Of a stretch of 36,565 bases of DNA, positions 21,507 through 30,301 are shown piece by piece. Numbering within the stretch: the stretch's first letter is position 1; each line of letters starts with the position of its first letter. The DNA lies in IMG/VR virus record IMGVR_UViG_3300047200_000219, positions 1 through 36,565 of that record, one strand, 5' to 3'. Under the pieces are notes generated by a model, which saw only the letters and a program-made list of their open reading frames with translations, made no database searches and was not told where the DNA came from. Made by a program: the position numbers and the translations under genes. Source of the stretch: a virus.

Positions 21507-23506
21507 TAGAAAGTCACCGTATTCCTTCCATCCTTTAGTATTCTTAATATATCGTTTCCAATTGTTTCACCAATCTGCTTGGCATCTGATATTCCATGGA
21601 ATGTATTACTAACGGTAATTGTAATCGCTTTAGATCCTTCTGTTACTGCGGTATTCTTAGCGTTATCTACAATTCCAGCACCCTCTCGCATTCCACCTGC
21701 TACAATAGTGCCACCAGGAAGTGTAGTTTCTACCCATTTAGTAATGATCTCAGCAATCTTACCCGCGAAATCATATGTTGTTTTAAATTCTCTCTTAATC
21801 CACTCTATAATCTCTCCCATAATAGTTAAAGCGAGATTAACGGTTATTTTTAATTCTTCCTTCGCCCATCCAATAATAACATCCAATATTGCTAACGCTA
21901 ACCCCACCGGATCTTTAAAACCATCCTTAACCCATTGTTTTATTAATCCTCCAATTTCCATAATTGCATCCCATGTATTACCAAGGGAATCCTTAAACCA
22001 TTGTAGAATCGCTCCACCAATTGCTGTAACTGCATCCCAAGTGTTCTTTAAAGAAAGCATTAACCAATCCCATATTGCCTTTCCTATATCTATTGCAGCA
22101 CCTATGGTATTCTTAGCAGCAGTAGCAAGAGCGTTAAACGGAGCAGCTAATAGTGCGAATATTCCTGCAAGGTAGGATTTTATAGTCATATACCAAGGTT
22201 GCGTCTGTTCCTTAGCGAATTTATTAGCAACCTTTGCCTCTCCCAAATGCTTTTCTGCTACCCTTACTGCATTTTCCTGATTCGTCTTCTGTGCTGCGGA
22301 GTTTTCTGCAAGTATCTTTTCCCATCCGCGCTTTGTGTCTCCACCCGCATATGCAAGATCTTTGAATCCCGGCATCCAGTTCTTAACGGGATACTTTTCT
22401 TGCCCGAACATTGCAGATTGAGATACATCGAATATTCCCTTTGCACCAACCGCAGTACCTAAAATGCCTGCAATAGCACCACCTATAAAGACACCCAAAG
22501 ACGCAAAACTAATACCAGCACCAGCAGCGGCAGCAGCACCACCGAGTCCTGCACCACCTGCCGCAACAGCACCACCAGAAGCAACTCCCAATGCCCCGGT
22601 ATGCCTTAGTAATGCTGCGGTATCTGCGTCTACTGCTGCTCTATGTCCAAATATAGTCCAGTTTAACCATCCAAACAACTTAGCGAGGGTTAATCCAGCA
22701 ACAATAGCAGCGAATATTGCAGAGGGCCACTTCCCCATTGCCTTCATTACATATCCAATAATTGAAGAAAGTCTATAAAGCATTACTGTGATTCCTATGA
22801 GTATGGGATAGAGTGGAATGAGTATCTGATTCATAATCATCCCTAATGCGTTACCTAGCATTGTGAATTGGTTCTTAAGTACGCCAGAATACTCACCGAA
22901 TACACGGAATGTATGCATCCATATTAACATTCCGGTTAACTGCTGTCGCATATTGTTTGCCGGAGCAACTGCATCCTTTAATGCACCAGCCGTATTTTTA
23001 GTCTGTTTTCCAAGTTCCTTGTTTTCTTTCTCCAATCTTTTTATGTCCCCTATATCGCCACTTAACTTATCTTTCATATCCTGCTTAATCTTTAATTCTG
23101 CTGCGTTTACTGCATTTGACTTTGCCGTATCAATGGCATTCTGTTTTGCTTCTATACTAAGATCTCCAAGATCTAATCGCAACTGCTGTATTGTATCAGA
23201 AAGTTCCTGCCTCCTCTCTGAAGCATCCTCTCCTTTAACTCCCTTTAATGAGAATATCTCTTTCTTTGCTTCCTGTATTGATGCACTTATAGATTTTGCC
23301 TGCTTTTTCAATTCTATACTTTGTGATTTTAATGCATCAATTGCGATGTTTCCAGATGCTGTGGGAGAACCAACACCAATTGCACCAGATCCCCCTATAG
23401 ATCCACCCAATCCTTTAATAACATCATTTATCTTACGGGTTGCTTCTTCCTCGCCTTCGGTAACGATAGTGAGTTTTACCTCCCGATTAACGCCTTCTCC
23501 TGCCAA
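21506..23506 (-). CDS. Tail tape measure protein
   Basis: 666 aa. Long charged coiled-coil N-terminal third (about 50-190: LKKQAKSISASIQEAKKEI), hydrophobic segments around 200-290, a glycine/alanine-rich membrane-like stretch at 300-360, then W-spaced amphipathic repeats (NTWDAVTAIGGAILQWFKDS, NTWDAIMEIGGLIKQWVKDG). This is the usual build of tape measures, which set tail length and enter the cell envelope with the DNA. It starts with TTG at 23506, directly after the chaperone stop (TAATTG), with no in-frame ATG nearby. By the usual rule of about 0.15 nm per residue the tail would be near 100 nm. Confidence 0.9.
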   Translation of the reverse strand: MAGEGVNREVKLTIVTEGEEEATRKINDVIKGLGGSIGGSGAIGVGSPTASGNIAIDALKSQSIELKKQAKSISASIQEAKKEIFSLKGVKGEDASERRQELSDTIQQLRLDLGDLSIEAKQNAIDTAKSNAVNAAELKIKQDMKDKLSGDIGDIKRLEKENKELGKQTKNTAGALKDAVAPANNMRQQLTGMLIWMHTFRVFGEYSGVLKNQFTMLGNALGMIMNQILIPLYPILIGITVMLYRLSSIIGYVMKAMGKWPSAIFAAIVAGLTLAKLFGWLNWTIFGHRAAVDADTAALLRHTGALGVASGGAVAAGGAGLGGAAAAAGAGISFASLGVFIGGAIAGILGTAVGAKGIFDVSQSAMFGQEKYPVKNWMPGFKDLAYAGGDTKRGWEKILAENSAAQKTNQENAVRVAEKHLGEAKVANKFAKEQTQPWYMTIKSYLAGIFALLAAPFNALATAAKNTIGAAIDIGKAIWDWLMLSLKNTWDAVTAIGGAILQWFKDSLGNTWDAIMEIGGLIKQWVKDGFKDPVGLALAILDVIIGWAKEELKITVNLALTIMGEIIEWIKREFKTTYDFAGKIAEIITKWVETTLPGGTIVAGGMREGAGIVDNAKNTAVTEGSKAITITVSNTFHGISDAKQIGETIGNDILRILKDGRNTVTF

Positions 23507-23665
23507 TTAAATCCTACTCCATCTTTCGTATGCAGTTCCCACAGCATAACACATAAAGATCTCTTCCTCCTGACTCATAGATAAATAAAGTTCGGAGGGA
23601 AGTTTCCCTGTTAACTTCACCAGTTCTATGAGCATCTGCCCAGAATCACTCTCTGCGAAAGGATT
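23507..23665 (-). CDS. Tail assembly chaperone T-part, reached by frameshift
   Basis: An open frame of 52 codons overlaps the end of the G-type gene and ends just before the tape measure. It reads NPFAESDSGQMLIELVKLTG, then SELYLSMSQEEEIFMCY and YERWSRI, the composition typical of the T domain of lambda gpGT-like chaperones. It has an internal ATG at 23635 but no ribosome site there. Relative to the G frame it lies in +1 (equivalently -2). The shift must happen between the TAA at 23666-23668 and the G-frame stop at 23646-23648; TTT-C at 23657-23660 is a good +1 slip site. The fused protein loads the tape measure during tail assembly. Confidence 0.72.
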   Translation of the reverse strand, partial: NPFAESDSGQMLIELVKLTGKLPSELYLSMSQEEEIFMCYAVGTAYERWSRI

Positions 23666-24035
23666 TTATGTTAGCCTCTGTATCTAACGCTGCTTTGTAT
23701 ATGTCTGCTAAGAAAGACATACATTCACCCGTTTCGTTGTCCACGAATTCCCATGTATCAGCTTTATCAAACGGGTCGTCTAAGCACATCCTGGATATCA
23801 ATTCGTACATTAGTACTTCGGAATCCTCTACGCTTGAATCAGACTTAGTAATCTTCTCAATCTGTCTACGAACATCCCTAGGAATCGTAGGTCTGATGCG
23901 TACCTCTGTTTCCCCGATGGTAACAACTTTATATCTTTCCTTTGACGAAAGGATCATCTTTCTTACTCTTTCGTCTGACTCTAGCATCTTCTGACGCTCT
24001 TCCGTTAGTTTCTGCGATAGTTCTTGAGGTTCCAT
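23646..24035 (-). CDS. Tail assembly chaperone G-type protein
   Basis: 129 aa, acidic/basic helical, directly before the tape measure: MEPQELSQKLTEERQKMLES, TIPRDVRRQIEKITKSD, SFLADIYKAALDTEANIKSF. Size, position and the overlapping second frame all fit gpG. Most product should end at 23646, with a minor frameshifted GT form. Confidence 0.78.
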   Translation of the reverse strand: MEPQELSQKLTEERQKMLESDERVRKMILSSKERYKVVTIGETEVRIRPTIPRDVRRQIEKITKSDSSVEDSEVLMYELISRMCLDDPFDKADTWEFVDNETGECMSFLADIYKAALDTEANIKSFRRE

Positions 24036-24084
24036 AAGATTTATCCTTTAAAATATTTGATTGGGGGGTGAACAGGGAGACTTC

Positions 24085-24582
24085 CTATACACTACCATAT
24101 ACGAATGAAATATCAGATGCAGTTCCCTTAAGATCTCTTACTATGAATTCATGCTGAGTGAGTTTGAATGGTACTTCGGTGAAGTAAACCCCGGTTGCGG
24201 TGATTGTGAGTGTGCTTGCTGCGTTGGTAGACTCAGTTACCGTTGCTACAAGGCAGAATAACGCTTCCTTATTCCTATACGCACCAGAATCATTAACTCC
24301 GGTAGTACTTGTGGTTGTAAATGTGCCGTTAAGAACACTCCACATGATATAATCTTTCTGTGGATCCCATGCTGCGAACTTAGCGGTAACATTAACCTTC
24401 ATTGAATGCTTCGCTACTGCTGCTCGCTTAATAGACTCCATTCCGTATAACTCAACATGCTCAAAACTAGGTGTAAATTCAACCTCTTGTAGAATCGCCA
24501 CCGGAACGTTATTGGTTGTAGTTCCCGTTGTATCTCTTATAGTAAGAACTGCGGAATCTGCAAACCATGATACAGTTGCCAT
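24085..24582 (-). CDS. Major tail tube protein
   Basis: 165 aa, starting MATVSWFADSAVLTIRDTTG. Beta-rich, with ILQEVEFTPSFEHVELYGME, the pattern of tube-forming proteins that assemble hexameric rings around the tape measure. It sits between the tail terminator and the chaperones, as in siphoviruses. CGGAGG lies 9 bases before the ATG, and a TATA-type element upstream suggests its own strong promoter, as expected for an abundant protein. Confidence 0.78.
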   Translation of the reverse strand: MATVSWFADSAVLTIRDTTGTTTNNVPVAILQEVEFTPSFEHVELYGMESIKRAAVAKHSMKVNVTAKFAAWDPQKDYIMWSVLNGTFTTTSTTGVNDSGAYRNKEALFCLVATVTESTNAASTLTITATGVYFTEVPFKLTQHEFIVRDLKGTASDISFVYGSV

Positions 24583-24627
24583 ATCTTTTTCCTCCGAATA
24601 AAATTAGTTGATTAATATAAAGAAAAT

Positions 24628-24637
24628 GCTATAAAAG
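24628..24637 (-). promoter_or_regulatory. TATA element upstream of the tail tube gene
   Basis: On the minus strand CTTTTATAGC, preceded by CCC as in a BRE/TATA pair; the expected start near 24605 leaves the GGAGG ribosome site in the leader. A second AT-rich element (TTTATATTAATC at 24611-24622) follows. Confidence 0.42.
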
Positions 24638-24655
24638 GGTAAGGGTAATTTTAGG

Positions 24656-25111
24656 TTAGAACCAGAGTTTGCCTGTAACCTTTGTTATGGAGTAATGGAC
24701 TATATCTCCTGACGATTCCCAGTATCCCAATTCGGTTTCAGTCTTATACGTCTGCCATCCACCAAGAGCGTAACTATTATTAATAATATCAATCAGATGT
24801 AGTGCGTAATTCCTATTGGTTGCTATAAATGAATTAACATCGTCTGATCTATAATATAGCAAGATAGTTACAGGGAAGTCCATTCTAAGTGCATCATGCC
24901 CCATATCGAATTCCGTCTGTAATTTGCCCTCTATGATGGGGAGGATATACGCGCATGGGATTAACCCTGACTCTAACGCAACACCCGGATGCTCATCCTT
25001 CTCCTGTACTGATACAATCCCGCCCAGTGTTGCTGCATTCGTGGCAATAAGATTGCTAATCGCTGTAACTACCGTTGCCATTTTAGTTGCAGATTGAATC
25101 GACCATGTCAT
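24656..25111 (-). CDS. Tail terminator / completion-like protein
   Basis: 151 aa. Helical N-terminus (VVTAISNLIATNAATLGGIV), then beta strands with FPVTILLYYRSDD and a second helix (YALHLIDIINNSYA), the order of tail terminator proteins that cap the tube and join it to the head. It is directly upstream of the tube gene and overlaps the gp10-like gene by 4 bases. Confidence 0.65.
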   Translation of the reverse strand: MTWSIQSATKMATVVTAISNLIATNAATLGGIVSVQEKDEHPGVALESGLIPCAYILPIIEGKLQTEFDMGHDALRMDFPVTILLYYRSDDVNSFIATNRNYALHLIDIINNSYALGGWQTYKTETELGYWESSGDIVHYSITKVTGKLWF

Positions 25112-25599
25112 TTAGAATTCATCCTCCTTACTGCTAACGCTGTTCCTTTCTCTATTGCTTTTGTTAGATCCTGATGATATGAATAAAATTCTACCGCTTG
25201 GAAGTACCTTTGTCTTTCTCCCTTCTGACGTATTTCAGGCAACCCACGCGATGATTCAACCGCATGAATTGCAATTGCATTCGGTTTGATACTGACTTTT
25301 AATCCCGGTCTAATGAATGCCTGTGCAGCGCGCCACCAGAACATTCCTACCCTATGAGGACGAGTGCCTTCATGGAGCAAAGATAGGATCTGATAGGTTC
25401 CTGCATAGGAGTCGTTAGTGATCTCCGTTGTATTTGAGTCTGTACGCGTCTGATGCCATGAAGAAGAGGTAACTCCACTTCGTACTGGTGTTGACTCTAC
25501 TGCACCTAGATATAATTGCTCTCCAAAGGTATCGTGGATCTCATTGACTAGTTCAGTTAAATCGGGTTTCTTATCCCAAGATACCCTTATTTTTAACAT
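25108..25599 (-). CDS. HK97 gp10-like neck / tail-completion protein
   Basis: 163 aa. ESTPVRSGVTSSSWHQTR and LLHEGTRPHRVGMFWW match the conserved TPvdTG...Y...hEgTrph pattern of the gp10 family. It sits in the normal order connector - gp10 - terminator - tube. It is probably involved in joining head and tail. Confidence 0.8.
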   Translation of the reverse strand: MLKIRVSWDKKPDLTELVNEIHDTFGEQLYLGAVESTPVRSGVTSSSWHQTRTDSNTTEITNDSYAGTYQILSLLHEGTRPHRVGMFWWRAAQAFIRPGLKVSIKPNAIAIHAVESSRGLPEIRQKGERQRYFQAVEFYSYHQDLTKAIEKGTALAVRRMNSK

Positions 25600-25605
25600 G
25601 GTACC

Positions 25606-26358
25606 TCAGAATGGACTATAAACGTCATCAAGAAGCATGTGACGGCGGTATGGGATGAGTTGATCCTTTATATCCTGACTCATGATGTACCTCTCTCCCA
25701 TGAGTTCAAACATAGGACTGTAATCCCTCACGCCGGTACCACGTATGGTTGTAGCTTCGGCAACTTTCTTTTTCCTCAAAAGCAAGGACGTAGCGAGTTC
25801 TATTGCTATAAGGTTTATCGCATCGAGTTCCGCAGATCCAGAAGCGTATCCAGCAGTATAGGATATGCGAACATTATCTCTACCATACTGAGGAACATTA
25901 TTAAGAAAACGTACTGCTGTAAGATCGTTATGCTGTAATACATCGTAATCACCCGTAGCAGTTGCAGTTCTTAGATCTCTTGTAGTCCAGTTAGGAGTAC
26001 TCGTAGTGGTTATATCCTCTTCTACTACTACTGAGGTTGCTATTTGGCAGACTTCAAACAGGTAGAACGTCTTATCGAGATCGGTATAGAACTGAGTATT
26101 TGGATTATTAGCAATATAGGTAAAGTAATTGCGGAAGTCCTGCGCGCCGTCATTTCGTCCGGAATGGTATTCGGTGGCAGTATGTGTTTCTAAGGTATCT
26201 ACATTACAGAAACGGTTAATCATCTGCGTGACTTTATCGCATACCGAGGATGCAAAGGTCGCCCATTGGGTGGCATTCATTGTTACACCGTTATTTTTGA
26301 AATCCGCGCTGCTAAAACCGGTGTACATCTGGATGTCATCTTGCGTAATGTATGCCAT
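25606..26358 (-). CDS. Head-tail connector (adaptor) protein
   Basis: 250 aa. It starts AYITQDDIQMYTGFSSADF, the helical opening of gp6-like adaptors, and has YNVRISYTAGYASGSAELD-like sequence (VRISYTAGYASGSAELDAIN) followed by ELATSLLLRKK, a signature of adaptor proteins that sit under the portal. Longer than typical adaptors (about 100-200 aa) because of a central insert. AAGGAG lies upstream with an AT-rich promoter. Confidence 0.72.
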   Translation of the reverse strand: MAYITQDDIQMYTGFSSADFKNNGVTMNATQWATFASSVCDKVTQMINRFCNVDTLETHTATEYHSGRNDGAQDFRNYFTYIANNPNTQFYTDLDKTFYLFEVCQIATSVVVEEDITTTSTPNWTTRDLRTATATGDYDVLQHNDLTAVRFLNNVPQYGRDNVRISYTAGYASGSAELDAINLIAIELATSLLLRKKKVAEATTIRGTGVRDYSPMFELMGERYIMSQDIKDQLIPYRRHMLLDDVYSPF

Positions 26359-26380
26359 TTTTCAACTCCTTTTCATCAAT

Positions 26381-26397
26381 TTATAAAAATTTATAAG
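26381..26397 (-). promoter_or_regulatory. TATA-type element upstream of the connector gene
   Basis: Minus strand TTATAAATTTTTATAAA, two overlapping TATA-like cores 27-37 bases before the ATG at 26358; the distal one would leave AAAGGAG in the leader. Confidence 0.42.
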
Positions 26398-26398
26398 A

Positions 26399-26728
26399 TT
26401 AGGTTGCTACTGCAAGGACAGATATCCATCCTGTAGTTGCTCCTGTTCCTGTCTTAATGAATATGGTTCCACTCGAACATAACCATAAACTTCCTGGTCC
26501 TGCGGTTGCAGCGTTAGTAGTTGCTGTTAACCAGGGAGTAGCAGTAGATGCGAATATAGCAATATTAGCAGTACTGAAGTTAATGGTTGGTTGTCTGGTG
26601 TGCGCTAGATTAAGGGATGATACATCCGAATTAAGCGTGACCGAAGTGAAGTTCTGTACCGATAGATCGCTTTCCGCGCGTCCTGACGTTACAGGATTCA
26701 TCTTAAGGTGTCTATATAACCATGACAT
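26399..26728 (-). CDS. Capsid-associated hypothetical protein
   Basis: 109 aa, starting MSWLYRHLKMNPVTSGRAES, then T/S/A/N-rich beta sequence ending TGWISVLAVAT. AGGAGG lies 5-6 bases before the ATG but inside a potential hairpin. A decoration or minor head role is inferred from position between connector and decoration genes. Confidence 0.55.
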   Translation of the reverse strand: MSWLYRHLKMNPVTSGRAESDLSVQNFTSVTLNSDVSSLNLAHTRQPTINFSTANIAIFASTATPWLTATTNAATAGPGSLWLCSSGTIFIKTGTGATTGWISVLAVAT

Positions 26729-26733
26729 TTCTT

Positions 26734-26778
26734 CCTCCTAACGTAAATAAAGATTTACGAGAGTTTCCCCTCGTTAGG
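26734..26778 (-). promoter_or_regulatory. Hairpin covering a ribosome site
   Basis: CCTAACG (26737-26743) pairs with CGTTAGG (26772-26778), and inside it GTAAAT (26743-26748) pairs with ATTTAC (26753-26758) around AAAG. On the minus-strand RNA the outer stem takes part of the AGGAGG of gene 26728, so it could lower translation, or be a processing or pausing site. Confidence 0.45.
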
Positions 26779-26788
26779 AATCTTTACC

Positions 26789-27349
26789 TCACTCTCCTGT
26801 GGTTGGAACGCCAGTGAAGGTTGCCTTTGGATCTTCCGGCATTGCCATATAGAAGATCATCTGTGCTCCGGCAGTTACGTTACCCATGATAAGACTGTTC
26901 ATTACGAACAGCACGTTATTATCGGCGGTTACTGCTGCGGTTGTACCTAGACATCCCCTGATTACATCAAAGGTTCCAGATCCTGCTGTGGGTGCTGAAT
27001 CCTTAACCACATACATGATCTCATTCGTGCTTCCGTTATACAGGTAGAAGTTACCCGTAGAACGCTGCGATACTGCTGCTAACCCACTCCAGTTATCGTA
27101 GAGAATCTGAGTTGCAGTTGCTGAATACGCTACTGTGTTATTGAGTAGCACCGAGTTATACTGGAAATTGGAATTCGTGGTTGCTGCGATTGTAGCATTC
27201 GACGTAAGAACGCCAACTACAGGAATAACTCCTGCTTCATTCTTGAACCAGACACCATCTCCCTGCGCTGCCTTGTTAACATGCGCGACTTTGATAACTG
27301 CCGGAACGAATGCACCACTTGCATATCCTGTTGCTTCTACGTAAGACAT
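26789..27349 (-). CDS. Probable capsid decoration protein
   Basis: 186 aa, starting MSYVEATGYASGAFVPAVIK. Beta-rich with many T/A/N residues, no charged clusters, and directly downstream of the major capsid gene, the usual place of decoration or stabilising proteins. The sequence itself shows no diagnostic motif. Confidence 0.58.
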   Translation of the reverse strand: MSYVEATGYASGAFVPAVIKVAHVNKAAQGDGVWFKNEAGVIPVVGVLTSNATIAATTNSNFQYNSVLLNNTVAYSATATQILYDNWSGLAAVSQRSTGNFYLYNGSTNEIMYVVKDSAPTAGSGTFDVIRGCLGTTAAVTADNNVLFVMNSLIMGNVTAGAQMIFYMAMPEDPKATFTGVPTTGE

Positions 27350-27361
27350 TTCTTTCCCTCC

Positions 27362-28633
27362 TTAGGTAGTAATACCAAATACTCCACCATGCAGAGAAGA
27401 TGAACCGTCAACATCACTCTTATCAATGAGAGTTTCTGCTGCGGAGATTACGAACTTATCGCTGGTGTTGATATTCGCAAGTTCCTCGTAGGTATCCTGC
27501 CAAAGCACCCTGCGCGCCCACAGACGGGTATCAAGCAGGAAGATGTTTCCATACTGACCGCCAGTAGTCATTTGCAGGAATGGGTGAGGCATAAGCGATA
27601 CACTGTTGTTCGGGAATACGAGATCAATCTTCTGGACACCGGGAGCAATCGTCTTAACAGGTTCTCCACCGTAGCGGATGTATTCTGCGAGTCCACGCCT
27701 GATGATACCGAAGGTTGTATAGTCACAAACTGCGAGAGTTGGCTGCATACCGTATAACACCATCTTATTATACGAAATATCCAACTGTGCCATGATCTCA
27801 CCATAGGTATCTACAGTAGATGCTGCTGATACGTAGGTAGGAGTAGCGGTATTCGCCTTAATGTGTTCGTAAATACCCTTGTATTCAAGTGCTCCTGCGC
27901 TCTGGAAGTTGTTCGTAGTGCTCTGGAGGTTACGGGTAACACCAAGCATCATCCTCTCACGAAGCGCGCGCATTGCATCCTGCGCCATATCGATACGAAT
28001 CGCCTTTACATCCCTAGCAGGAATCTGAGTAAGTCCGGCGAGTTTAACTGCCTTTGTTAACCTTCCAACTGCGTAGAGGTATTTAACGGTATCCATCTGG
28101 TTGTGCGCGGTAATATCGGATTCAACAAGCGGTGGATCTTCTGAACCTGCTGCTGCACTTGCAATTTCGTATGGCCCTACGATATCCCAAGAGGCAGTCT
28201 TACCCATATTAGCTTCAACGGGGATAATTGCCTGTAGCGGGTATGGACGCTTGTAGAGGAACGTGACGTTCTGATCTGCAATAACGTGCATAAAGGAACT
28301 AGCGAGTGAAGTAGTTGAATCTGCTTTCTCTAGGATATCAATTGCCTTGTGCTGTGCCTTTCGGAGATAGTCAACGTTCTTATCGTGAAGTTCCTTAACT
28401 TCGTGTGCCTCTGCATAGGGATCTGAGAAGATTGCCTTCCTAAGAACTTCATCCCACTCAGGAATTGCAACAGGCATGATACTAACATGCTTGCCTTCCT
28501 GTGCCTTAATAAAGCGTTCCTGCGCCGTAATCTGAGCACCAATATGGTTAATAGGCATCCCATCGTAAACTCCGGCAGGATACATTGCCTGTGCCATCTG
28601 TGCGGCGTATTCGCTTGTAACAGTTTCTCTCAT
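27362..28633 (-). CDS. Major capsid protein (HK97 fold)
   Basis: 423 aa, the normal size. The N-terminal 110 residues are helical and charged (VRKA-type: DPYAEAHEVKELHDKNVDYL), like the delta/scaffold domain. The rest has HK97-type segments: IPVEANMGKTASWDIVGPYE, a long spine-helix-like stretch (MAQDAMRALRERMMLGVT), YGEIMAQLDISYNKMVLYGM and IFLLDTRLWARRVLWQDTYE near the end. It follows the prohead protease in the module. The identification rests on position plus these segments. Confidence 0.85.
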   Translation of the reverse strand: MRETVTSEYAAQMAQAMYPAGVYDGMPINHIGAQITAQERFIKAQEGKHVSIMPVAIPEWDEVLRKAIFSDPYAEAHEVKELHDKNVDYLRKAQHKAIDILEKADSTTSLASSFMHVIADQNVTFLYKRPYPLQAIIPVEANMGKTASWDIVGPYEIASAAAGSEDPPLVESDITAHNQMDTVKYLYAVGRLTKAVKLAGLTQIPARDVKAIRIDMAQDAMRALRERMMLGVTRNLQSTTNNFQSAGALEYKGIYEHIKANTATPTYVSAASTVDTYGEIMAQLDISYNKMVLYGMQPTLAVCDYTTFGIIRRGLAEYIRYGGEPVKTIAPGVQKIDLVFPNNSVSLMPHPFLQMTTGGQYGNIFLLDTRLWARRVLWQDTYEELANINTSDKFVISAAETLIDKSDVDGSSSLHGGVFGITT

Positions 28634-28635
28634 AT

Positions 28636-29895
28636 TTACACTCCGAATATATTTGCATTCCTTTCTGAAGATGAAAGTTCTGCCACCTGCTCAGGGATGA
28701 TAGCGATAATGCCACCCTTCTGAATAGTTTCAGTCTCCATCTTCTCAATTCGTGCCTTAATTAGTGTTAGTTCATCATTGATTGCCTTCGTAAAGGTATC
28801 CATCTGTGCTTTAGTAATAATATCAGCAACAGGTTCCTCTAAGAGTGCCTTCTCAACAACCTCTTCAACAGGGGTTGCTTTCTGAACCTCTTCCTTATCT
28901 TCCATTTCGTCCTCCTTATCTTCGGATTTCTCTAAATCCTTCTCTTCTTCCTCGCCTTTTTCTACAGGCATAGGTTCTCTCTTACCATCGGTATCCTCTG
29001 ATGTTGCTTTTGAGGCATGTACCTGCGCATCAGATTCTACCAGTTTAGCAAGGATCTCTTCTACCCCCTTTAATCTCTTCTCGATTTCCGAGGGGTTTCG
29101 CTCATCCGATTTCAGTACCTCTTCTGTTCCAGAGGGTGCTTCCTGATTCTCCGTATAGTGTTCAACGCCATCCCCTTTTTCAAGGGAACACTTTTGAACA
29201 TCTTCATCTTCCATAGTATCCTTCCTCCTACCTCCTTTTGTTCCGTCAGTAGTCGTATGAATCAGTGTAGATTCTGTAGTATCTGCCTTTATTAATATAT
29301 CCTCATTTTTATAATAATCTGAGAATGCCTTAACTACGTCTAAGAAGGTATGCTCGTTTACTTCATGGGTGCCCACTTGCTTGCCTACTGCTGAAATGCT
29401 CCATAAATCAAGGGCATCTGTGCGACAAGGAGACATTCTTTGCTCAGGTCTAAGCTTACACTCGGGCGAACTAATCTTACGCTTCCCATAGATTGAGAAT
29501 GCGTTCAGTTTACCCGTCTTTATCTCTTCCCATGCATCAGCGTTATCCGGTGTATCGTAGACGTTCGCCTTAACGAATAACGCTTTACCCTTAATCACGC
29601 ATTCAGTAAAGGTACCTATAGGTCGCTCAGTATGCTGATAGTGGAGTATAGGATGCTTCATGAAGTTAGTAAGGGATTCTTTAATCGCCTTTATTGCTAT
29701 TACTTCATTCTCGCGGTCTACGTCCTCGAAGTGAGCGCATCCGGATATTTGATAATCGGAATCTACAGAAAAGTCTATACTAAAAGAGATGGGTTGTTCC
29801 CCTTTCTTAATCAAGTGGGGGGATGGTGAATCCTCCGCTAGATTCGGAGTTAATGCGGTATTCTTTATCTGGTGCTCGTTGTGTTTCTCCTGCAT
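28636..29895 (-). CDS. Prohead protease fused to a scaffold-like domain
   Basis: About 419 aa from ATG 29895. The first half is a caudovirus prohead protease: ISGCAHFEDVDRENEVI, then HPILHYQHTERPIGTF with the catalytic histidine, and LNAFSIYGK with the catalytic serine (S78-type His-Ser protease). From about residue 230 on it is E/K/D-rich coiled coil, typical of internal scaffolds removed during maturation. Start is uncertain: ATG 29970 and 29895 overlap the upstream gene deeply and lack ribosome sites, while TTG 29814 overlaps it by only 8 bases and would begin MIKKGEQPISFSIDF, a natural protease N-terminus. The domain call is firm. Confidence 0.85.
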   Translation of the reverse strand: MQEKHNEHQIKNTALTPNLAEDSPSPHLIKKGEQPISFSIDFSVDSDYQISGCAHFEDVDRENEVIAIKAIKESLTNFMKHPILHYQHTERPIGTFTECVIKGKALFVKANVYDTPDNADAWEEIKTGKLNAFSIYGKRKISSPECKLRPEQRMSPCRTDALDLWSISAVGKQVGTHEVNEHTFLDVVKAFSDYYKNEDILIKADTTESTLIHTTTDGTKGGRRKDTMEDEDVQKCSLEKGDGVEHYTENQEAPSGTEEVLKSDERNPSEIEKRLKGVEEILAKLVESDAQVHASKATSEDTDGKREPMPVEKGEEEEKDLEKSEDKEDEMEDKEEVQKATPVEEVVEKALLEEPVADIITKAQMDTFTKAINDELTLIKARIEKMETETIQKGGIIAIIPEQVAELSSSERNANIFGV

Positions 29896-30301
29896 AGTAC
29901 CACTTCGCGGGTTCAAAGCAACCTTCCCATGTGAGGGGGAAATGACTATTGGGATTCGCCGCGCATACAACTGCCCACATAAACCAACCTATTCGGGAGC
30001 GCGCCCATCCATTCGTTGCGTAGAGTACTACCAATATCCTCAGAAGATTTATAAATGACTTTGCGTATTTTTCCTCCTTATCGAACTTCTTCGCCCATTC
30101 CATATTCTGAAAGAGCAGGGTTAAGTTGGGATCATCGTAGAGTCTTTTCATAAGTTCCGGATCATTCCCATCTGAGAAGTAAGCATCTCCAAGTGCTTTG
30201 AATACAGGATGCTCTATCTCTACGTTCTCGAACTGCAGGAGGAATTCAAGGTTCTTATCCAGAATAGGATTATAGTTCTCTTCTGTCAACTTCTCGTTCA
30301 A
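29807..30301 (-). CDS. Hypothetical protein of the head module
   Basis: 164 aa, starting MNEKLTEENYNPILDKNLEF, helical, tryptophan-rich in the middle (NGWARSRIGWFMWAVVCAAN). It overlaps the gene upstream by 4 bases and the protease frame downstream. No family recognised; neither it nor the 30298 gene resembles a portal protein. Confidence 0.55.
   Translation of the reverse strand: MNEKLTEENYNPILDKNLEFLLQFENVEIEHPVFKALGDAYFSDGNDPELMKRLYDDPNLTLLFQNMEWAKKFDKEEKYAKSFINLLRILVVLYATNGWARSRIGWFMWAVVCAANPNSHFPLTWEGCFEPAKWYYAGETQRAPDKEYRINSESSGGFTIPPLD

Noticed and set aside
21579-22175. 198-aa plus-strand open frame inside the tape measure gene
   Set aside because: It is the reverse strand of the alanine/hydrophobic tape measure coding region; biased composition keeps the opposite frame open. 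No promoter or ribosome site.
22863-23510. 215-aa plus-strand open frame opposite the tape measure N-terminus
   Set aside because: Shadow of the coiled-coil coding region on the minus strand; composition (C/F/S-rich) is typical of reverse-frame translation.
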